Assembly: GCA_010093705.1 (NCBI GenBank) | Contig: MU006121.1 | Coordinates: forward strand, 102,120-166,119 | Direction: 5' to 3' | Origin: Patellaria atrata CBS 101060 | Lineage: Eukaryota; Ascomycota; Dothideomycetes; Patellariales; Patellariaceae | DNA: 64,000 bases | Shown here: positions 43,653 to 56,489 of the stretch, in pieces | Layout: every line of letters begins with the position of its first letter | How positions within the stretch are numbered: position 1 is the first letter of the stretch | Program-made: the position numbers and the translations under genes | The notes under the pieces: model-generated | What the model saw: the letters and a program-made list of their open reading frames with translations, nothing else | Database searches by the model: none | Told to the model about the DNA's origin: nothing

Positions 43653-45115
43653 TCAAGCACTCCGCAACATACTAAGTACACCGGCCCACGTTTCTCTAAC
43701 AGTAGCTTGAATTTGACTGGCCGGGAGCGAAAAGCCATACCTACCAGTATCTCTAAGTTCATAGGTGTATGAATACGTCGCCTGTCCAGTCACATCCGTG
43801 TAGTCTGTACTGTCACCAGTGGTGGCGTAAAGGGTAGAGCATGCAGGACCGATGGTATACCGTGTGCCTGATACAGCGCTGATTGCGGATGCGGCAGCAG
43901 ATGCGAGGGACCGATGTGCTGCGGCATTCTCGGGCTGGAGATTGCAATTATATCCATACGCTTTAGTAATTGTCAGCTTTTTTCCATTTGAGAAATTACC
44001 ATGGTTCACTTACGCCATAGAATATATTGACCATAAGAATGAATGTCAAGGTACAGTCTGATGCCACGTAAATCTCTGAGTTGGTTGACCTGAGCGACAA
44101 GTCCCTTGTTTTCAGGAGCATCACCAGGAGCTAGACCTTTGAAAGTTTCGGAGCATGGGTTGGTAGATGCACCACCGGGAACCTCCCACTTATATGGCCA
44201 GTTTCTGTTGATATCACGCCCAACACATGAGCTAGAGCTTACCGTTTGCCGATTCTTGCGCCAGAGACGGTCAGTTGTTTGTGAGTACACGAAACCTGTT
44301 CAAAATTCAGTTGTTGGAGCTGAGAATCATGTCTAGTATCCCATGTACTGACCATCAGGATTGACAACTGGCATAATGTAAAAGTCGAATTTGTCAACGA
44401 CTGCTTTTACACTCGCATCAGTGCTGTACTTTGTCAAAAGCTGCCAAGCCATATACTCAACAGCCTTGGAGCCAAATCAGTATCAATGAACATTTGCGGC
44501 CACAACGTAACTCACCATGGTTGAAATCCATTCACGAGCATGGACCGTTCCATGGAAAAGAACAGCTGGCTTTGAGCCCTTTCCTCCACTCCCCCAGATG
44601 TGGATCCCAGTAAGGGCCCGACCTTGCACTGAAGTGCCGGCGGTGATGATCTCGGACTGGCCAGCGAAACCGCCTTGCAAATCGCGCAAGAACTGGAGAT
44701 GGTCATTGTAGCTATGATAGGCGGTGAACCATGTCTCACTTGGAACTAGGACGTGTTAATGGTTCTACCTTATGCATTTGATAATCTAATGCTCATAGTT
44801 ACCGGCATAGGAAGCAAACTCTCCCTCCTCAGCGAAAGCTTCCCCAATATCATCAGCAATGATAGTGCTATTCACAGCAAGTTCTGTAATGCTATCGATA
44901 TTGTCCGGGGAGACAACAACATCGAGCTGTTTGCCTTTTCCGGGGTTCAGGATGTGGGCGGCTAAGTCATTAATCTGCGCTTCCACGCCAACAACGTCCT
45001 TAGGAAGTTCTATTCGCAGGACCTTGTAGCCATTATAATCCACCTTAGCATCTCTCGGGATAGCGGTTGCTAATGCTAAAGATAGTAGAAAGGGAGTCCA
45101 CAAGAGGGATTTCAT
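43653..45115 (-). CDS. secreted M14 metallocarboxypeptidase
   Basis: Five exons on the minus strand give 414 aa: 45115-44803, 44745-44516, 44464-44353, 44295-44014 and 43960-43653. All phases match. A signal peptide ([18 protein letters not shown]) and an activation propeptide of about 90 residues precede the catalytic domain ([16 protein letters not shown]). Zinc ligands are in [12 protein letters not shown] (His and Glu) and LDIHSYGQ (His). [10 protein letters not shown] provides substrate-binding residues, and the catalytic Glu is in [11 protein letters not shown]. Length and propeptide match fungal MCPA-type carboxypeptidase A. It removes C-terminal residues from extracellular peptides for nutrition. 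Confidence 0.94.
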
Positions 45116-48100
45116 TCTGACGGTATCTCCTGCGTCTTGCTAGAATGCGCCGATGGAAAACTGTGCTGTGATGGAGAAGATGTTTGATTTATACCAACAT
45201 TTCAACGTGAATGAACGGCGATAATACTCACTCTCCTGCCTATTCTGAACTTGACTCGATGCTAGACATCGCGTCTTTGTATCCCTGTATCAAGTATAAA
45301 CAATAAAAGAGGCAGGTGGGAGACACGGAGTATGCTTCGCGGATGAAAGCCATGCTGATGGAACTATAGACGGAGATAGATAACCATACAAGAACAGAGA
45401 GCAATATAAGGGAGCGTGGGGACGTTATGGAGATCGTGTGCTGCTACGCATCTAGAAACTTTTTGACGATGAAGGTGGGCCGGCGATCGTAACTAATATC
45501 GGAAGGTGAAGCAGTGGAAGCACATAATACCAAGAATACCAAGAAAATTTACCCAGTCCTGCATAAGCATCTCAAGAAATAATTACAACCCTCGACGGGC
45601 CAGAACTTGAGATTGTGCGAGAATATTTTATATATGTCTTAGTTTGCCTACGCGATTACAAGAACAGTAGGAGTATAAGAGGGCACGAAGTACCTACACA
45701 GACTAATGCGGAGCGTGCAAAAGAAATAGTTTGGAGTTCAGAAGAGATACAATAATCTTTTGTGATATTTGCTTGAGTGGAAAGAAGATTGAAGAAATGG
45801 ATACTATACTGTAACCAATATATACAAAAGGTACAATCGACCCAACCATAGATTAGCTGAGGTGAGGCCCGGTAAACACCTTGATGGTGAAGATGCAAGC
45901 GCTTGGAGGATACTTTAGGCATAGTTATCCAAGGTGTGTTTTCCATATGTCTTTGACCTTGTCCGCTTACATGTCTTCATCTCGCACCTGGAAAGACTAC
46001 TGCCTCCACTCGCTATGTCGTCGGCGAATTGTCAGACACACAAAACCGGGTTTGGTCTGAGGATCAGATTGCTATATTGTCGTTCTTACTGCGTCGAGTC
46101 GATATTAAGTATACTTGAACTACTATACTTTTGTAAGTACAAGTACTGTGCTTATCTTGGCCATAATTCTAAACGGCTGGGATGAAGCATACCTTTCATG
46201 TAGAATATTCAAGATAAATTTGGGTGAACATATCTTGAAGCACTTCCCTAGAACTCGGATAGATAGCAGAGTACACAAGGCTTATATTCAGGTCAACACG
46301 TAAACTTAAAATCCCTAGTGCATGGGAGGAACTGAATGAGGTGTTTGACAGAGAAGATCGGTAATTTCTTGAGGTTATAAATTTTAGACTCTGCCCATGA
46401 GGGGAGCTGCTGAGAGCTGTAGACACATTAGGTACAGATGATTTGGAAAGTGCAGACTGTATCGCTTTGTTTGAATCTTTTCCGTTTCGAAAGGAGCCTG
46501 GGCGGTCTCGATATCCTTTAACTTCATGGAATATCTTAGAGTTGATGACCTCCCAAACTCTGAATGGCAAATATATGGCTCCCAAAATGCAGTAGCTGAA
46601 TTCTAGGAGATGGTAGGACCTTTCATCCACCGTTCATAATGTGTAAGGGATATTCCTTTGAGAAACCGAGAGAGTCCTCTTGTCTGTACCGAGTCAGTTA
46701 GCAGACAACATAGTGCGAAATCCACTTTCTCGTCCTCCACCACTATAGGATGTTGTCACATGGACAGGAATGATATCTACCATAAGAATGAATCGACGAC
46801 TCTTGCAAACCTAGATGATGAAGAAGGGTATGAAGGATCAGGACCAAAAGTACTATGATTTGAGAGACCACAGAGTCTTCTTCATATCATGATTAACGTC
46901 AGAATGTAACACTCAATGGAAGGAGAATTTTAAAAGCGAAGCGGGGAAATGGAGACGTTCGGACGCATATCCGGCGTAAATTATATAGCCATCGGAATAC
47001 TGGAGAGAATGACTTGCTCCGGAATCAATCGCCCATGCCCGACGTGTTCTTTCTCTTTATTTTCTGTTATCCTTTTAACATCCAGAATTTTGAAGACTCG
47101 TGACGCGTATAGTACAAAACTTCTCCCACGTAAGCATCAGAAAACAATAGTGGATGCGTACTACGAAGGTACCGCTATGATGGTGGAGGTGGAGAAACAC
47201 GGTTCGCAGTTTTATCGGATCGTTAGAACCTAACGTTATAATACTGTAAATTATGGGCTTAGCTTAGGTAACGGCTTTCAAACGAGGTAAGTTATGGTTA
47301 GTATGTACAAAAGCTTGGTGGCATCGTACTATCGAAACTTATGCCGGCTACCACAGTACTTATCTTGCTGCTGACCTTTGACAACCTCTTTGACTACTGA
47401 TTGAAACTCGAGCAAAACCAAAAGAGCTTGGACGATAAATATAAACACACGATTCATGAGTCTATTCCCGAGGGTAACTCAACTTCAATGAATATATTTC
47501 CCCTTTCCTGGGGTGCACCCATAGCTGCTCATTGCCGAACAAATGCTACCTTATGAGCGTCTTTGGAATAGATGATCTATTACGCCAAAAAAAACCGAAT
47601 CGCCCTCTATAATTCCCTTCATTAAGTCTCAAGACATCTTCAGCAGTTATAGGGGTGCCCCAATGCAAAATAAAAAAAGAAAAAAGAAACAAAACGTCCG
47701 CAGTTGTACAGCATACAAGAACTGAGATAGAACTACGTATGCCTGGTCTCAGCCAGCTTTTCAGCTCTTCCGCCAAGACGACGCCCGATTAACGAACGCG
47801 GTAATACTATCATTGACAAACTTTCGAGGCTTTCTCCCATCTCATATTCTCATTGATATTACCCCTACGGACAAGGGCGTTGTGGATACCGATAAATTTT
47901 CTTCTTAATTGGTACCGATAAGTGTCAGCCTATTCCGCCCAGGAGGTAAGACTAAAACCCAGGGAACAATTGGAGATAAATATCGTATGCGCCTCCTGAG
48001 TGGTAATCGGACTGGAGACCAATGATCGCCTGTGGTACCCTTTCAGCTGCCGAGAATGAGTTCCAAAGTGGGGGCGGAGCCTACAATGTGGAGGAAGATA

Positions 48101-48230
48101 TATCTCTCGTCACATTCTTCGGCTGGTGGATTGAAGAGATTTGCAGTTCCCTCTGACATTCGATCTCCTTCAAATTGCATCTAAGATAACTCTTTTTTCG
48201 TTTTTAAAGGTTGACCTCGGTCGAAATCCA
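45116..48230. other. 3.1-kb gene-poor region
   Basis: No open frame here combines an ATG, adequate length and recognisable features. The longest minus-strand frame (46196-46630) starts with GTG and has no family motif. It may be a long promoter for the oxidase gene or hold an unrecognised non-coding gene. No clear repeat was seen. Confidence 0.45.
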
Positions 48231-49856
48231 ATGTGGTCGTATATCTCCCAGCTCTTTAACAAGTTTTTTCGGTCAGATGAACGCTCCAAAAAGCCGAAAG
48301 TAGACAAGCCGGCCACTATCGAAGGGATAACTGGCAATCAGTTTCCGAAAGGCACTCAAGCATACCAGAATAACAAGTATCAATATGCGTCATCAACGTA
48401 TGAGCTGGACCACAATATGAACCCAGGACTGATAATCCAACCCAGGAACAAGGCCGACATTAAGCTCACGGTCAAGTATGCGAAGTCGAAGAATATCGCT
48501 GTTGCGGTTAGAACAGGAGGCCACCAGTATAGTGGTGCATCATCGACTTCGGCTCCCAATATTCTTCTTGATCTGAAGAAAACATTCCAGGGCCCCGAGG
48601 ACCGAACGGTTTTCGAAAAGGACGGTAAAAGTTTCGTTCGTACTAGCGTTAGCTGGAGCCTCGGAGATTTCAATGCATATCTCACAAAACACCACTTATT
48701 TGTTCCCCATGGACAGTGTACTTCGGTTCACCTCGGAGGACATGTTCAAACAGGAGGGTACGGCCAATTAGGACGCAGTTTCGGACTTTTTGGAGATCAT
48801 GTGCTGTCCATCGAGTTGATAGACCATAACGGCATGGAGAAAGAGGTAACGAAGCAGACTGATCCCGACCTTTTCTACGCAATCCTTGGGGGGAGTCCTG
48901 GAAATCTGGGTGTTATCACCCATTTCACCATTGAGGTGCATCGCGACAATGACCACCAAGGTTCACGGGGGTTAAAAGCACTTTACTGGTATGACCCCAA
49001 GACCCTAAAGCGTCTCATCGATATCCTCGTAGAAATGTCCGATGATGAAAACTTCCCTCGCAATTATGACTTTTGCATCAGCGTGCTCAGTTCCTCCTTC
49101 AAGCTCCTGGATCTGTGGCCCGAATTGGACGGAAGAATGAGAGAAGAACATCCGGAGATTTATGGAGAGAATAGTATTCCATTCTGGCCCCGAACTATCG
49201 TGGTGTACGCACAGTGGGTTCCATTCGAGAAGAACGATGTCTGTAATATGGACTGGTTCAACCGCATTAGGAAGGGCTCCATCTTCAACCAGGGTGTGGA
49301 AGAGAAGCCAATGTCAAAGCTCACTGGAGACTGGATATTTCGAAATGTGCGCGAATTTGAGCACCCGTACGTCAAGCGCACATACTTGACGAACTCAACC
49401 ACTCTTGGTAGGGATGGTTGGGCGGACTGGGTGACTAAACGTATCGATGCAATCGTCAAACCGGAAGCGAACCGCTGCTGGCTGTCTGCCCAACTCCAAT
49501 GTTACGGTGGTAAGTACTCCAAATTCACTACCAACGCTGGTAACGGTACTGCCTTTAGCTGGCGGGATTCGACACTCATCGCCACCCTCGATTGCTTCCA
49601 TGAGAACTCTGCAAAATCTCGAGCTGAAGACTGGCAAAAGGTCAATGATGCGGAGGGTATCGGCCCTAACGGGATCTTCAGTAAGCAGGACCGTCGTGTA
49701 CTCTGGGGTTCGTACGGCAGCTATGATCTTGATGCGAGTTGGGCGTACTATTACGAGAACCGAGAGAAATATGAAAAGCTCCGGCAAGCAAGACAATTAG
49801 CTGATCCTAATGGTGTCTTTACGTATAACTCGTTTTGTGTAAAACGGTCCGGTTGA
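48231..49856 (+). CDS. berberine-bridge-type FAD oxidase
   Basis: This single exon of 541 aa begins at ATG 48231; the frame upstream lacks ATG. The FAD-binding PCMH fold is clear: PRNKADIKLTVKYAKSKNI, then AVRTGGHQYSG with the His that carries FAD. GQCTSVHLGGHVQTGGYG follows, with a Cys at the position used for a second covalent link. LGGSPGNLGVITHFTIEVH closes the domain. The C-terminal BBE segment is present (YYENREKYEKLRQARQLADPNG in two parts: YYENREKYEKL and RQARQLADPNG). No signal peptide is visible, which is unusual because many fungal relatives (AA7 oligosaccharide oxidases, secondary-metabolite oxidases) are secreted. The substrate is unknown; nearby xylanase and esterase make a carbohydrate role possible. 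Confidence 0.88.
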   Translation: MWSYISQLFNKFFRSDERSKKPKVDKPATIEGITGNQFPKGTQAYQNNKYQYASSTYELDHNMNPGLIIQPRNKADIKLTVKYAKSKNIAVAVRTGGHQYSGASSTSAPNILLDLKKTFQGPEDRTVFEKDGKSFVRTSVSWSLGDFNAYLTKHHLFVPHGQCTSVHLGGHVQTGGYGQLGRSFGLFGDHVLSIELIDHNGMEKEVTKQTDPDLFYAILGGSPGNLGVITHFTIEVHRDNDHQGSRGLKALYWYDPKTLKRLIDILVEMSDDENFPRNYDFCISVLSSSFKLLDLWPELDGRMREEHPEIYGENSIPFWPRTIVVYAQWVPFEKNDVCNMDWFNRIRKGSIFNQGVEEKPMSKLTGDWIFRNVREFEHPYVKRTYLTNSTTLGRDGWADWVTKRIDAIVKPEANRCWLSAQLQCYGGKYSKFTTNAGNGTAFSWRDSTLIATLDCFHENSAKSRAEDWQKVNDAEGIGPNGIFSKQDRRVLWGSYGSYDLDASWAYYYENREKYEKLRQARQLADPNGVFTYNSFCVKRSG

Positions 49857-50413
49857 AAATGTTGAAAGTTTTTCGCATCGTTGTTCATCTGCGAACCTGT
49901 CCTTGTGACCGTTTCTTAGAGAGATGTCTAATCTGTGAGTTACTTATACAATATCCACTAGAATCAAGATGCTACTTTAAACTCTGAAGGAAGCCTGCGG
50001 ATACGATATCCTGTCGTCAGCTTTCTGTTATCAATCATCACATAGTACATATCTGGTAATGGTCTAGTCGCCTCAATGTAGTCCAGTTTTTAAGAAAAGA
50101 ACCCCTCTCCGAGTCCCTGGACTCATTCCAAAGGTTTGAACTCCCTTAGAGGAACTTCCGTAGCCGCAACCCAAGTTGTACGATATGACATACAGGAAGA
50201 ACAGTCTCACACATGTGTCACGCAGCACCCACAGTTCTCATATGTGACTCGTCTCATCCATTGGCTATTTCTCATTCCGCTTACTGCCAAACCATGTAAG
50301 GCTTGATGCCTATATGATCAAGCTACCATGATATACGTAAAAACCTTTTCTAACTCCATCCAATTTCAAGAACTCAACATATGTCGAAACACAAAATCCA
50401 GACAACATATTAC
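49857..50413. other. intergenic between convergent genes
   Basis: No gene was recognised. It contains only 3' flanks. Confidence 0.4.
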
Positions 50414-50994
50414 CTATTCCTCAGCGACACATTGATAATAGAACTCTGTGATTTCGGATTAGCGATAACATCTGACCTAGCAACGGTTTGGTGTAACTTA
50501 CCATTCTGAGTCTTACAATAGGAGCCCTTTTCACATGTCTTGCATCCTGTCCAGGTGGCACCACCGCATTGATAATATAAGGGAACAGGGCATTTTGAGC
50601 TGGTCGGTCCGACCTCTCCGCCTGTGCTTGTCTTACTTGAAGTGGTTGAGGTTTTAAGGGTAGTGGATGTGGGTGGGTAATAAGGTTTTGAGGTGGAAGT
50701 AGAACTTTTCTGAGTACTTGTACTTGTTGTGGTCTTCTTAGTGCTGGTTGTCACGGGCTCCGGTGTAGATGTTGAACGCGAAAGCCAGCTTATAGACGGG
50801 ATATAAGTCTTCGTAATTGTAGGCTTGGTTATTGTAGGATCAAAAACTTGACGTCTTCCTGCTTCGTTGACTGGGTCCGCCGCCTATTGCAGATTAGCAT
50901 ACATGGATGGGAATATGATGTTAAGAGAACACACCAGTATCTTTCCAGATAAGAGAAGAGTAAGAGAAATGAAATGGTATGTGTCGAATCTCAT
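50414..50994 (-). CDS. small secreted protein with CBM1 cellulose-binding module
   Basis: Three exons on the minus strand give 157 aa: 50994-50935, 50883-50502 and 50445-50414. Exon 1 is only a signal peptide (MRFDTYHFISLTLLLSGKIL). Exon 2 has a short N-terminal region, a Ser/Thr/Lys-rich linker (TTSTKKTTTSTSTQKSSTS) and the start of a CBM1. Exon 3 completes the CBM1: CPVPLYYQCGGATWTGCKTC, then CKTQN joined to EFYYQCV. The aromatic residues and cysteines needed for cellulose binding are all there, with an extra Cys pair. No catalytic domain exists, so it may be a binding-only protein such as a cell-wall or effector-like lectin. The intron-split module supports a real gene. Confidence 0.82.
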
Positions 50995-52787
50995 CTTGGA
51001 AGGATATGTGTTGGGCAGATGGGATAGAAAGCGTTCAATTAGGCGCGGTCTCCTGGGTAGCTTTCTAAGGAGCAGATGCTGTCGCTTTTTATATTCTGCT
51101 GATGCCAGAAGTGGGGTTCTATGCTGATAATATCCCATATGTTTTGGACGTAACTGCCGCATTAGCCTCCCGCACAAGCAAAAGTTCGTCTGAGAATCTC
51201 ACTATTGTGGCTTAAATACTCTAGAGAGTGACGGTGCTGTGTGGTAAAGAACTCTGATCTAGATCGATTCTCCTTGGTGCAATGCCACTAATATCAACTT
51301 TGATCGGCCCGTTAACCCTGGGCACAGTGACGGTCATTGATCTGATACTCGACCTTCCTCTTCTTGATCAAGATCAATGTGGTGATTTGAACCGCTTTCG
51401 GTCCATCTGGAGCCAGAAACGAGGATACAAGCGAATACTATCGTCTCCTGCCGTTATTTCTCGGTTGTCAGTCTATAATTGGCATCTAGAATAAAATCAT
51501 AATCAATTACAGGACTTAAAAATACATGATACTTAATATACATTTCAGATACGAGAATCTGTGGACCATAAGTAATGGATCTATGGCTGGGTCATATATA
51601 TAGTGTTCCAGGGATCCATAGTACATGGCCCACGTTCTAGTGCAAATCTAGAAGTGGGTTGGTAGTACGGTTACTGGCAGCGTCTGTCAAAAGATGCAAT
51701 CAATTAAAATATATTCTGGATATTTTCGCTTAGGCTGAAGTCGTTATCTTACCTGCATATGTAGTAACAAGTCTCGCACACTACCTCCAGAAGTCAAGCT
51801 CCGATGAGTTGACCGTCTTCGCAAGCGATATAGATCTAGAGCAAATCTAGAGGTAATGACATCAAGCTGGTGGTAATTTGGCCTCGTAAATCGCGTCAGA
51901 CGTGGATAAGTCTTGGACTGATGATTGATTAACTGAATAGAGCTTTCATAGAGGAATTGTAGGAAAACAGGGGAATTGATAGATGTACAATTCCCGGGGA
52001 AAAGGATTTACCAGGAAGGTGACCTTGGTCCACTCCTTCGGTATCAAACATCGAGTGTCTCATGCCCGACTGATCGGTCTATGGAAGGGAGTAGAAGGGT
52101 CGATGGGTCACCAATCATAGTCAATCCGCTGCTGTATACTGTAAGGGTATAAATGTGGATTATGGTACGTCGACAATGGATAACATCTTTGTAAACATTA
52201 CCTCGAAGCTCTTTACGTAGTGATTTTTGGAATAACCGCACACTTTGCAACTCGCTCTTCCTTAAGCGACTCTCTTATGCGCCTCTTCGATGCGCGTGTT
52301 CTTTGACTCCTCCCTCTTGTATGAGCGGCTCTCTTGTGCATGCTGAATTTTGTGTCTCTTCCTATCTTCTTCGTGGCCCTCCCCTGCAGGTTGGTGAATC
52401 GCTCGATCGAAGGGTTGCATGCCTTGTAGTGGCTCTTCACGGTGCTCTGCATGGGGTCGCATGCTAAACAATTTAGCGTCTCTTTTGGGCATTTCACACG
52501 TGGTCCACTATATCTCACCCTGCTAAATTTAACAGGAGTTGCGGTGATAACAATTGTAAGTAGATGGAGACAGAACAGTATCAAGCCACTGCCCAGAACC
52601 GGTACATAGCTCAAATTTGCATATTGAATATGAAGTTAAAACAAATGTAATACATCAGCTATCACTTTGAACAAGCCGGCACTACCAGCTCCCAATCATC
52701 CTGAGATCAATGCCCTGTTATTTGACCATCAAGCCCTCGTTGAACAGCAGGAGATTCGGGTGCAGCTAAGACTATCAGCTGTCAGAG
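50995..52787. other. 1.8-kb intergenic region
   Basis: No gene with a proper start was found. A minus-strand frame (52213-52614) encodes a hydrophobic N-terminus followed by Cys and a very basic tail but has no ATG. Otherwise this is 5' flank of the CBM1 gene and 3' flank of the xylanase. Confidence 0.4.
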
Positions 52788-53528
<741 letters not shown>

Positions 53529-53593
53529 TGTAGAACTTGAAGATCTCGAGTTGACAATGATCAACACGTCGAATCGGGGAGTGAAGCCTGTAT

Positions 53594-53600
53594 CTTTATA
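53594..53600 (-). promoter_or_regulatory. TATA box of the xylanase gene
   Basis: On the minus strand TATAAAG is found 66-72 bp before the xylanase ATG, a suitable distance for a compact fungal promoter. It was identified by word and position only. Confidence 0.45.
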
Positions 53601-54361
53601 CCTAATTTTCAAGATGACAATCTCTCATAATCTCTCCGGGAGTCATTACGGCTATTTCCATTGTCGATGGAGGGACTCCCTAGCGACTATCAATAACCGT
53701 TAAATAAATTTAAGTTAGATGGGGGTCACGCTCACGTATGACCGCCATACACAAAGTGAGTGAGTTAGAAAGAGACACACCCGGAGATCCGCAGGGCCAT
53801 TCACGCTCGGAAATTTCGTAGTGACGTTATGGTTTCGGAAGAATAGACCGAGGTGTGAAACAGTTGTCCCAATTTCAACCCCACAGTTACTCTATCTCCA
53901 AGATCTTTAAAGATCTCCAAGCTCTCCAAGATTTCCTAGTTCTGCATAATGACTAGGATTCCCCAAGATTCCAAGATTCCCCAAGATTAAGCACCCCAGG
54001 ATTTCCACATGTCATCAATTCAGGCTGAATTGAATTATTGCGGGGGGTCAAGGTTTAATTAAGTCAGGTAATGAGCGGAAAAATTATAGTAGTAAGTAAC
54101 GGTACCATATGAGGTTGTTTGGGTTGGGTTGGTAGTGGGTTAGGCAACTGGTAGGTTTATCTCAGACACTTTGCTAGGTTTATCCTGCGTGACGCTAGTA
54201 CCTATAGTTATGTATCTGAACGCCACACATCATACCTTAATCGGTAAGGTAAGGTAGATACTTTAACGCCACACACTGCAACACTAAGGTACTCCCTGGC
54301 GTGCCTGGGTACCTTATACAACCGAACAGACTGAGGTGTACCTACACTGATATCAGTTGTC
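53601..54361. other. intergenic with CCAAGATTCC micro-repeat
   Basis: No gene. At about 53893-53990 the words CTCCAAGAT and CCCCAAGATT recur several times in a short degenerate tandem array. A GGTAAGGTAAGGTAG word lies at about 54241-54255. Confidence 0.45.
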
Positions 54362-55458
54362 ATGGCTTCGCAAGAACAAGAATATTCAGTGGATCAAGAA
54401 ATCGCTGAATTTTTCCTGAAAACGACCGCGACTCGATTAGCTTGCGACACACGCGCAGAAGAACCCGTTGGAGGCAATAAAATACCGTACAAGACGTGTG
54501 TAGCTACACCGGTATGGTGTGGGCCTGACAGCGAATTCGTTGTTCAATTTCGTCTCAAATCCTTGGAGCTGAAATCAGAGACTGCCAGTCTCGCTCACAC
54601 AATCTATGGTCTTTGGCACCCGACATTTCCTTCAGAGGCCAGCTTGGGGAGAGTACCGATGGAAAGGAAGCAATCTTCATCAATGTTATGGGTCGTGTAC
54701 AAGGCATCAGCCATCTGGACTTCATCCTCGCGCACAATCTACCGGAAAATTCATCCAAATATTGCATTTGGCGGAACAATCTAATTGTCGACGTCGCGAG
54801 GTGAGTGCATTCAACGTCACACACATTTCTATCGAAGGTTAACTTAGCATCTTCAGGTTTTTTGCTTCTCCATGAAAGGCTCCTCGGCGTGTTGAGCAAA
54901 CCTACCGGCAGAAACTTGGCCGCCGATACCAACATAAGTTACAGCTACTGCGAGATTCTCTCCCAGTTCGGTTCCATCCCATATTCGAAAACGCGCTCGA
55001 TTCGATACCTATTATCCTTTCCCTCCCAATGACATTACTCCATAAGGATTTTGGTGCATACAACATTATGGTCGATAGCAGCACATGTCATCTTGTCTGT
55101 GTAATCGACTGGGCAGAATCCGAGATTTATCCCTTCGGTCTCAACCTACACTCTCTACAGCCGATACTTAATAAATATAACCTCAGAGATGGATGGATCA
55201 GATATGCTGATTACGACGGTTTGCAGAGACCTTGTGGGACACGTTCTGCAAGGAGGTCGGAAATCTGGATAATGAAACAATCCAGCCCATCAACTCCGCC
55301 AGGATTGTCGGCCTGTTACTCTCACACAGATTTTCCAGTTGTCTTGAAACATGCCGGAGCCACCACCTATCCGAGATGACGAGAGCGGCGCCTATGAGAT
55401 GCGAGGTCTTTATGGATTGCTGATCAAGGCGGCCACTAAGATAATGGATTCAGGGTAA
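54362..55458 (+). pseudogene. APH-family phosphotransferase pseudogene
   Basis: The start (MASQEQEYSVDQEIAEFFLK) and GPDSEFVVQFRLKSLEL match fungal aminoglycoside-phosphotransferase-like proteins. After HTIYG near 54610 the frame must shift by one to continue LAPDISFRGQLGES and GISHLDFILAHNLPENSS. An intron (about 54800-54856) then leads to RFFASP followed by TGA where a Trp codon is expected. The kinase core persists downstream: LLHKDFGAYNIMV has the H-x-D-x(4)-N loop and VCVIDWAESEIYPFGLNL the metal-binding Asp. Two more shifts are needed, near 55225 (then LWDTFCKEVGNLDNETI) and near 55350 (then MPEPPPIRDDESGAYEMRG), to reach the TAA at 55458. Three frameshifts and one nonsense codon make it non-functional. 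Confidence 0.85.
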
Positions 55459-55469
55459 TTAGGAGTTAA

Positions 55470-56231
55470 ACATGTCAGAACGACGGAGGGGATAAAGATC
55501 TGGAACTGTGCTTGGACAATGATTCAATATTAGAAACGCGAGTCCAATAAGGGCTAGCTGAGATCCCCGATGTTCTGCAGCTTCGGGCGCGGCTCGCTCG
55601 CAATGAAGACCTTATGATTCTCGGTGGTCATTTTCGCATGTTTCTCGTTAGACATCTAAACTCGCGGTTTTCCATCGACAGAAATCAAATCTCTAACCAT
55701 TGAGGTGGGTCGGAACTGTTTCTTTTGACAACCACAGAATCCACCGTCATAGTTCTGTGCTCAAGAAGGAGCTTAGACATAGGTATGCTTCTACATCGCA
55801 AGGATCTGAAGACTGATAAGGGTTGTGAGTTTAAGCTTTCCGAGATAGTCCATGGCAGTTCGCAAGAATCCCTCGCAGACGGACGGCATGTCGGGCATGG
55901 GCCCGTCCTGGAATTCATATGCGCATAGCTCGCCATAGATGTCATAGATGAGGACGAAGATATGCCTATGTATATTGTCAGGATCAATTTTTCTTATATC
56001 GGTACAACGAATGGTAGGATTGTCAATGTTGGACCTGAGTATGACAGTTTTCTCCGGTATCTCGAACTGTCTATGGGTAAGGCGAATTCCGAAGCCGTTC
56101 TCCGCATTATGGCGGACGTGTCAGACGTGAGGGTGCTGAATAATCAAGATAATCGCTTGATTTCTATCTATCTACTGAAGGAACCTCCATATATACTGAA
56201 GAGGTACAGAGAACACGTATCCAAATTTTAA
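55470..56231 (+). pseudogene. relic frame with three internal stops, unknown family
   Basis: One reading frame stays coherent for 254 codons except for TAA 55548, TGA 55701 and TAG 55926, ending at TAA 56231. The blocks between stops are protein-like: LDNDSILETRVQ, EIPDVLQLRARLARNEDLMI, RMFLVRHLNSRFSIDRNQ, TTESTVIVLCSRRSLDIGM, GPVLEFICA, LAIDVIDEDEDMPMYIVR and LLKEPPYILKRYREHVSKF. Each stop is one transition away from CAA, CGA/TGG or CAG. No ATG marks the start, so the 5' part may be lost or spliced. The family is unknown. Confidence 0.55.
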
Positions 56232-56361
56232 TATAGCTAATAGTTGTTGAGATATCTGTTGAGATAGTAGAGTCGTGTGAGGACTAAACAGATATCGAAA
56301 ACAGATAACTTTTGAAGATAGACTTTTAGTGCTACATACTACTCCGTGGCTGACAACGACC
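56232..56361. other. short gap between relic frame and dispersed repeat
   Basis: This AT-leaning spacer shows nothing recognisable. Confidence 0.35.
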
Positions 56362-56365
56362 GAAC

Positions 56366-56480
56366 GTCCAGGTCACGTGACCCATGGTCACTCGTTCCTG
56401 TTCGCAGTTCTCCCAATTGGTTCCCCTCTACCACAGTCTGCGTTCCTTTACAACTTGTGGCCGTAACAATCGTAACATCC
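56366..56480. repeat. dispersed repeat, partial copy A
   Basis: It contains the perfect palindrome GGTCACGTGACC and then GTCACTCGTTCC... ending in ACAACTTGTGGCCGTAACA. The same ordered words occur in copy B (56695-56795) and, inverted, in copy C (59130-59235). It is in the same orientation as B and lacks the GTCCA-rich half. Confidence 0.65.
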
Positions 56481-56489
56481 AATCTAGAT

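Noticed and set aside
46196-46630. 144-codon minus-strand frame
   Set aside because: It begins with GTG, has mixed composition, and shows no motif or splice partners.
52213-52614. 133-codon minus-strand frame with a hydrophobic start, four Cys and a basic tail, effector-like
   Set aside because: It begins with TTG, there is no ATG upstream before a stop, and I found no convincing exon to supply one.
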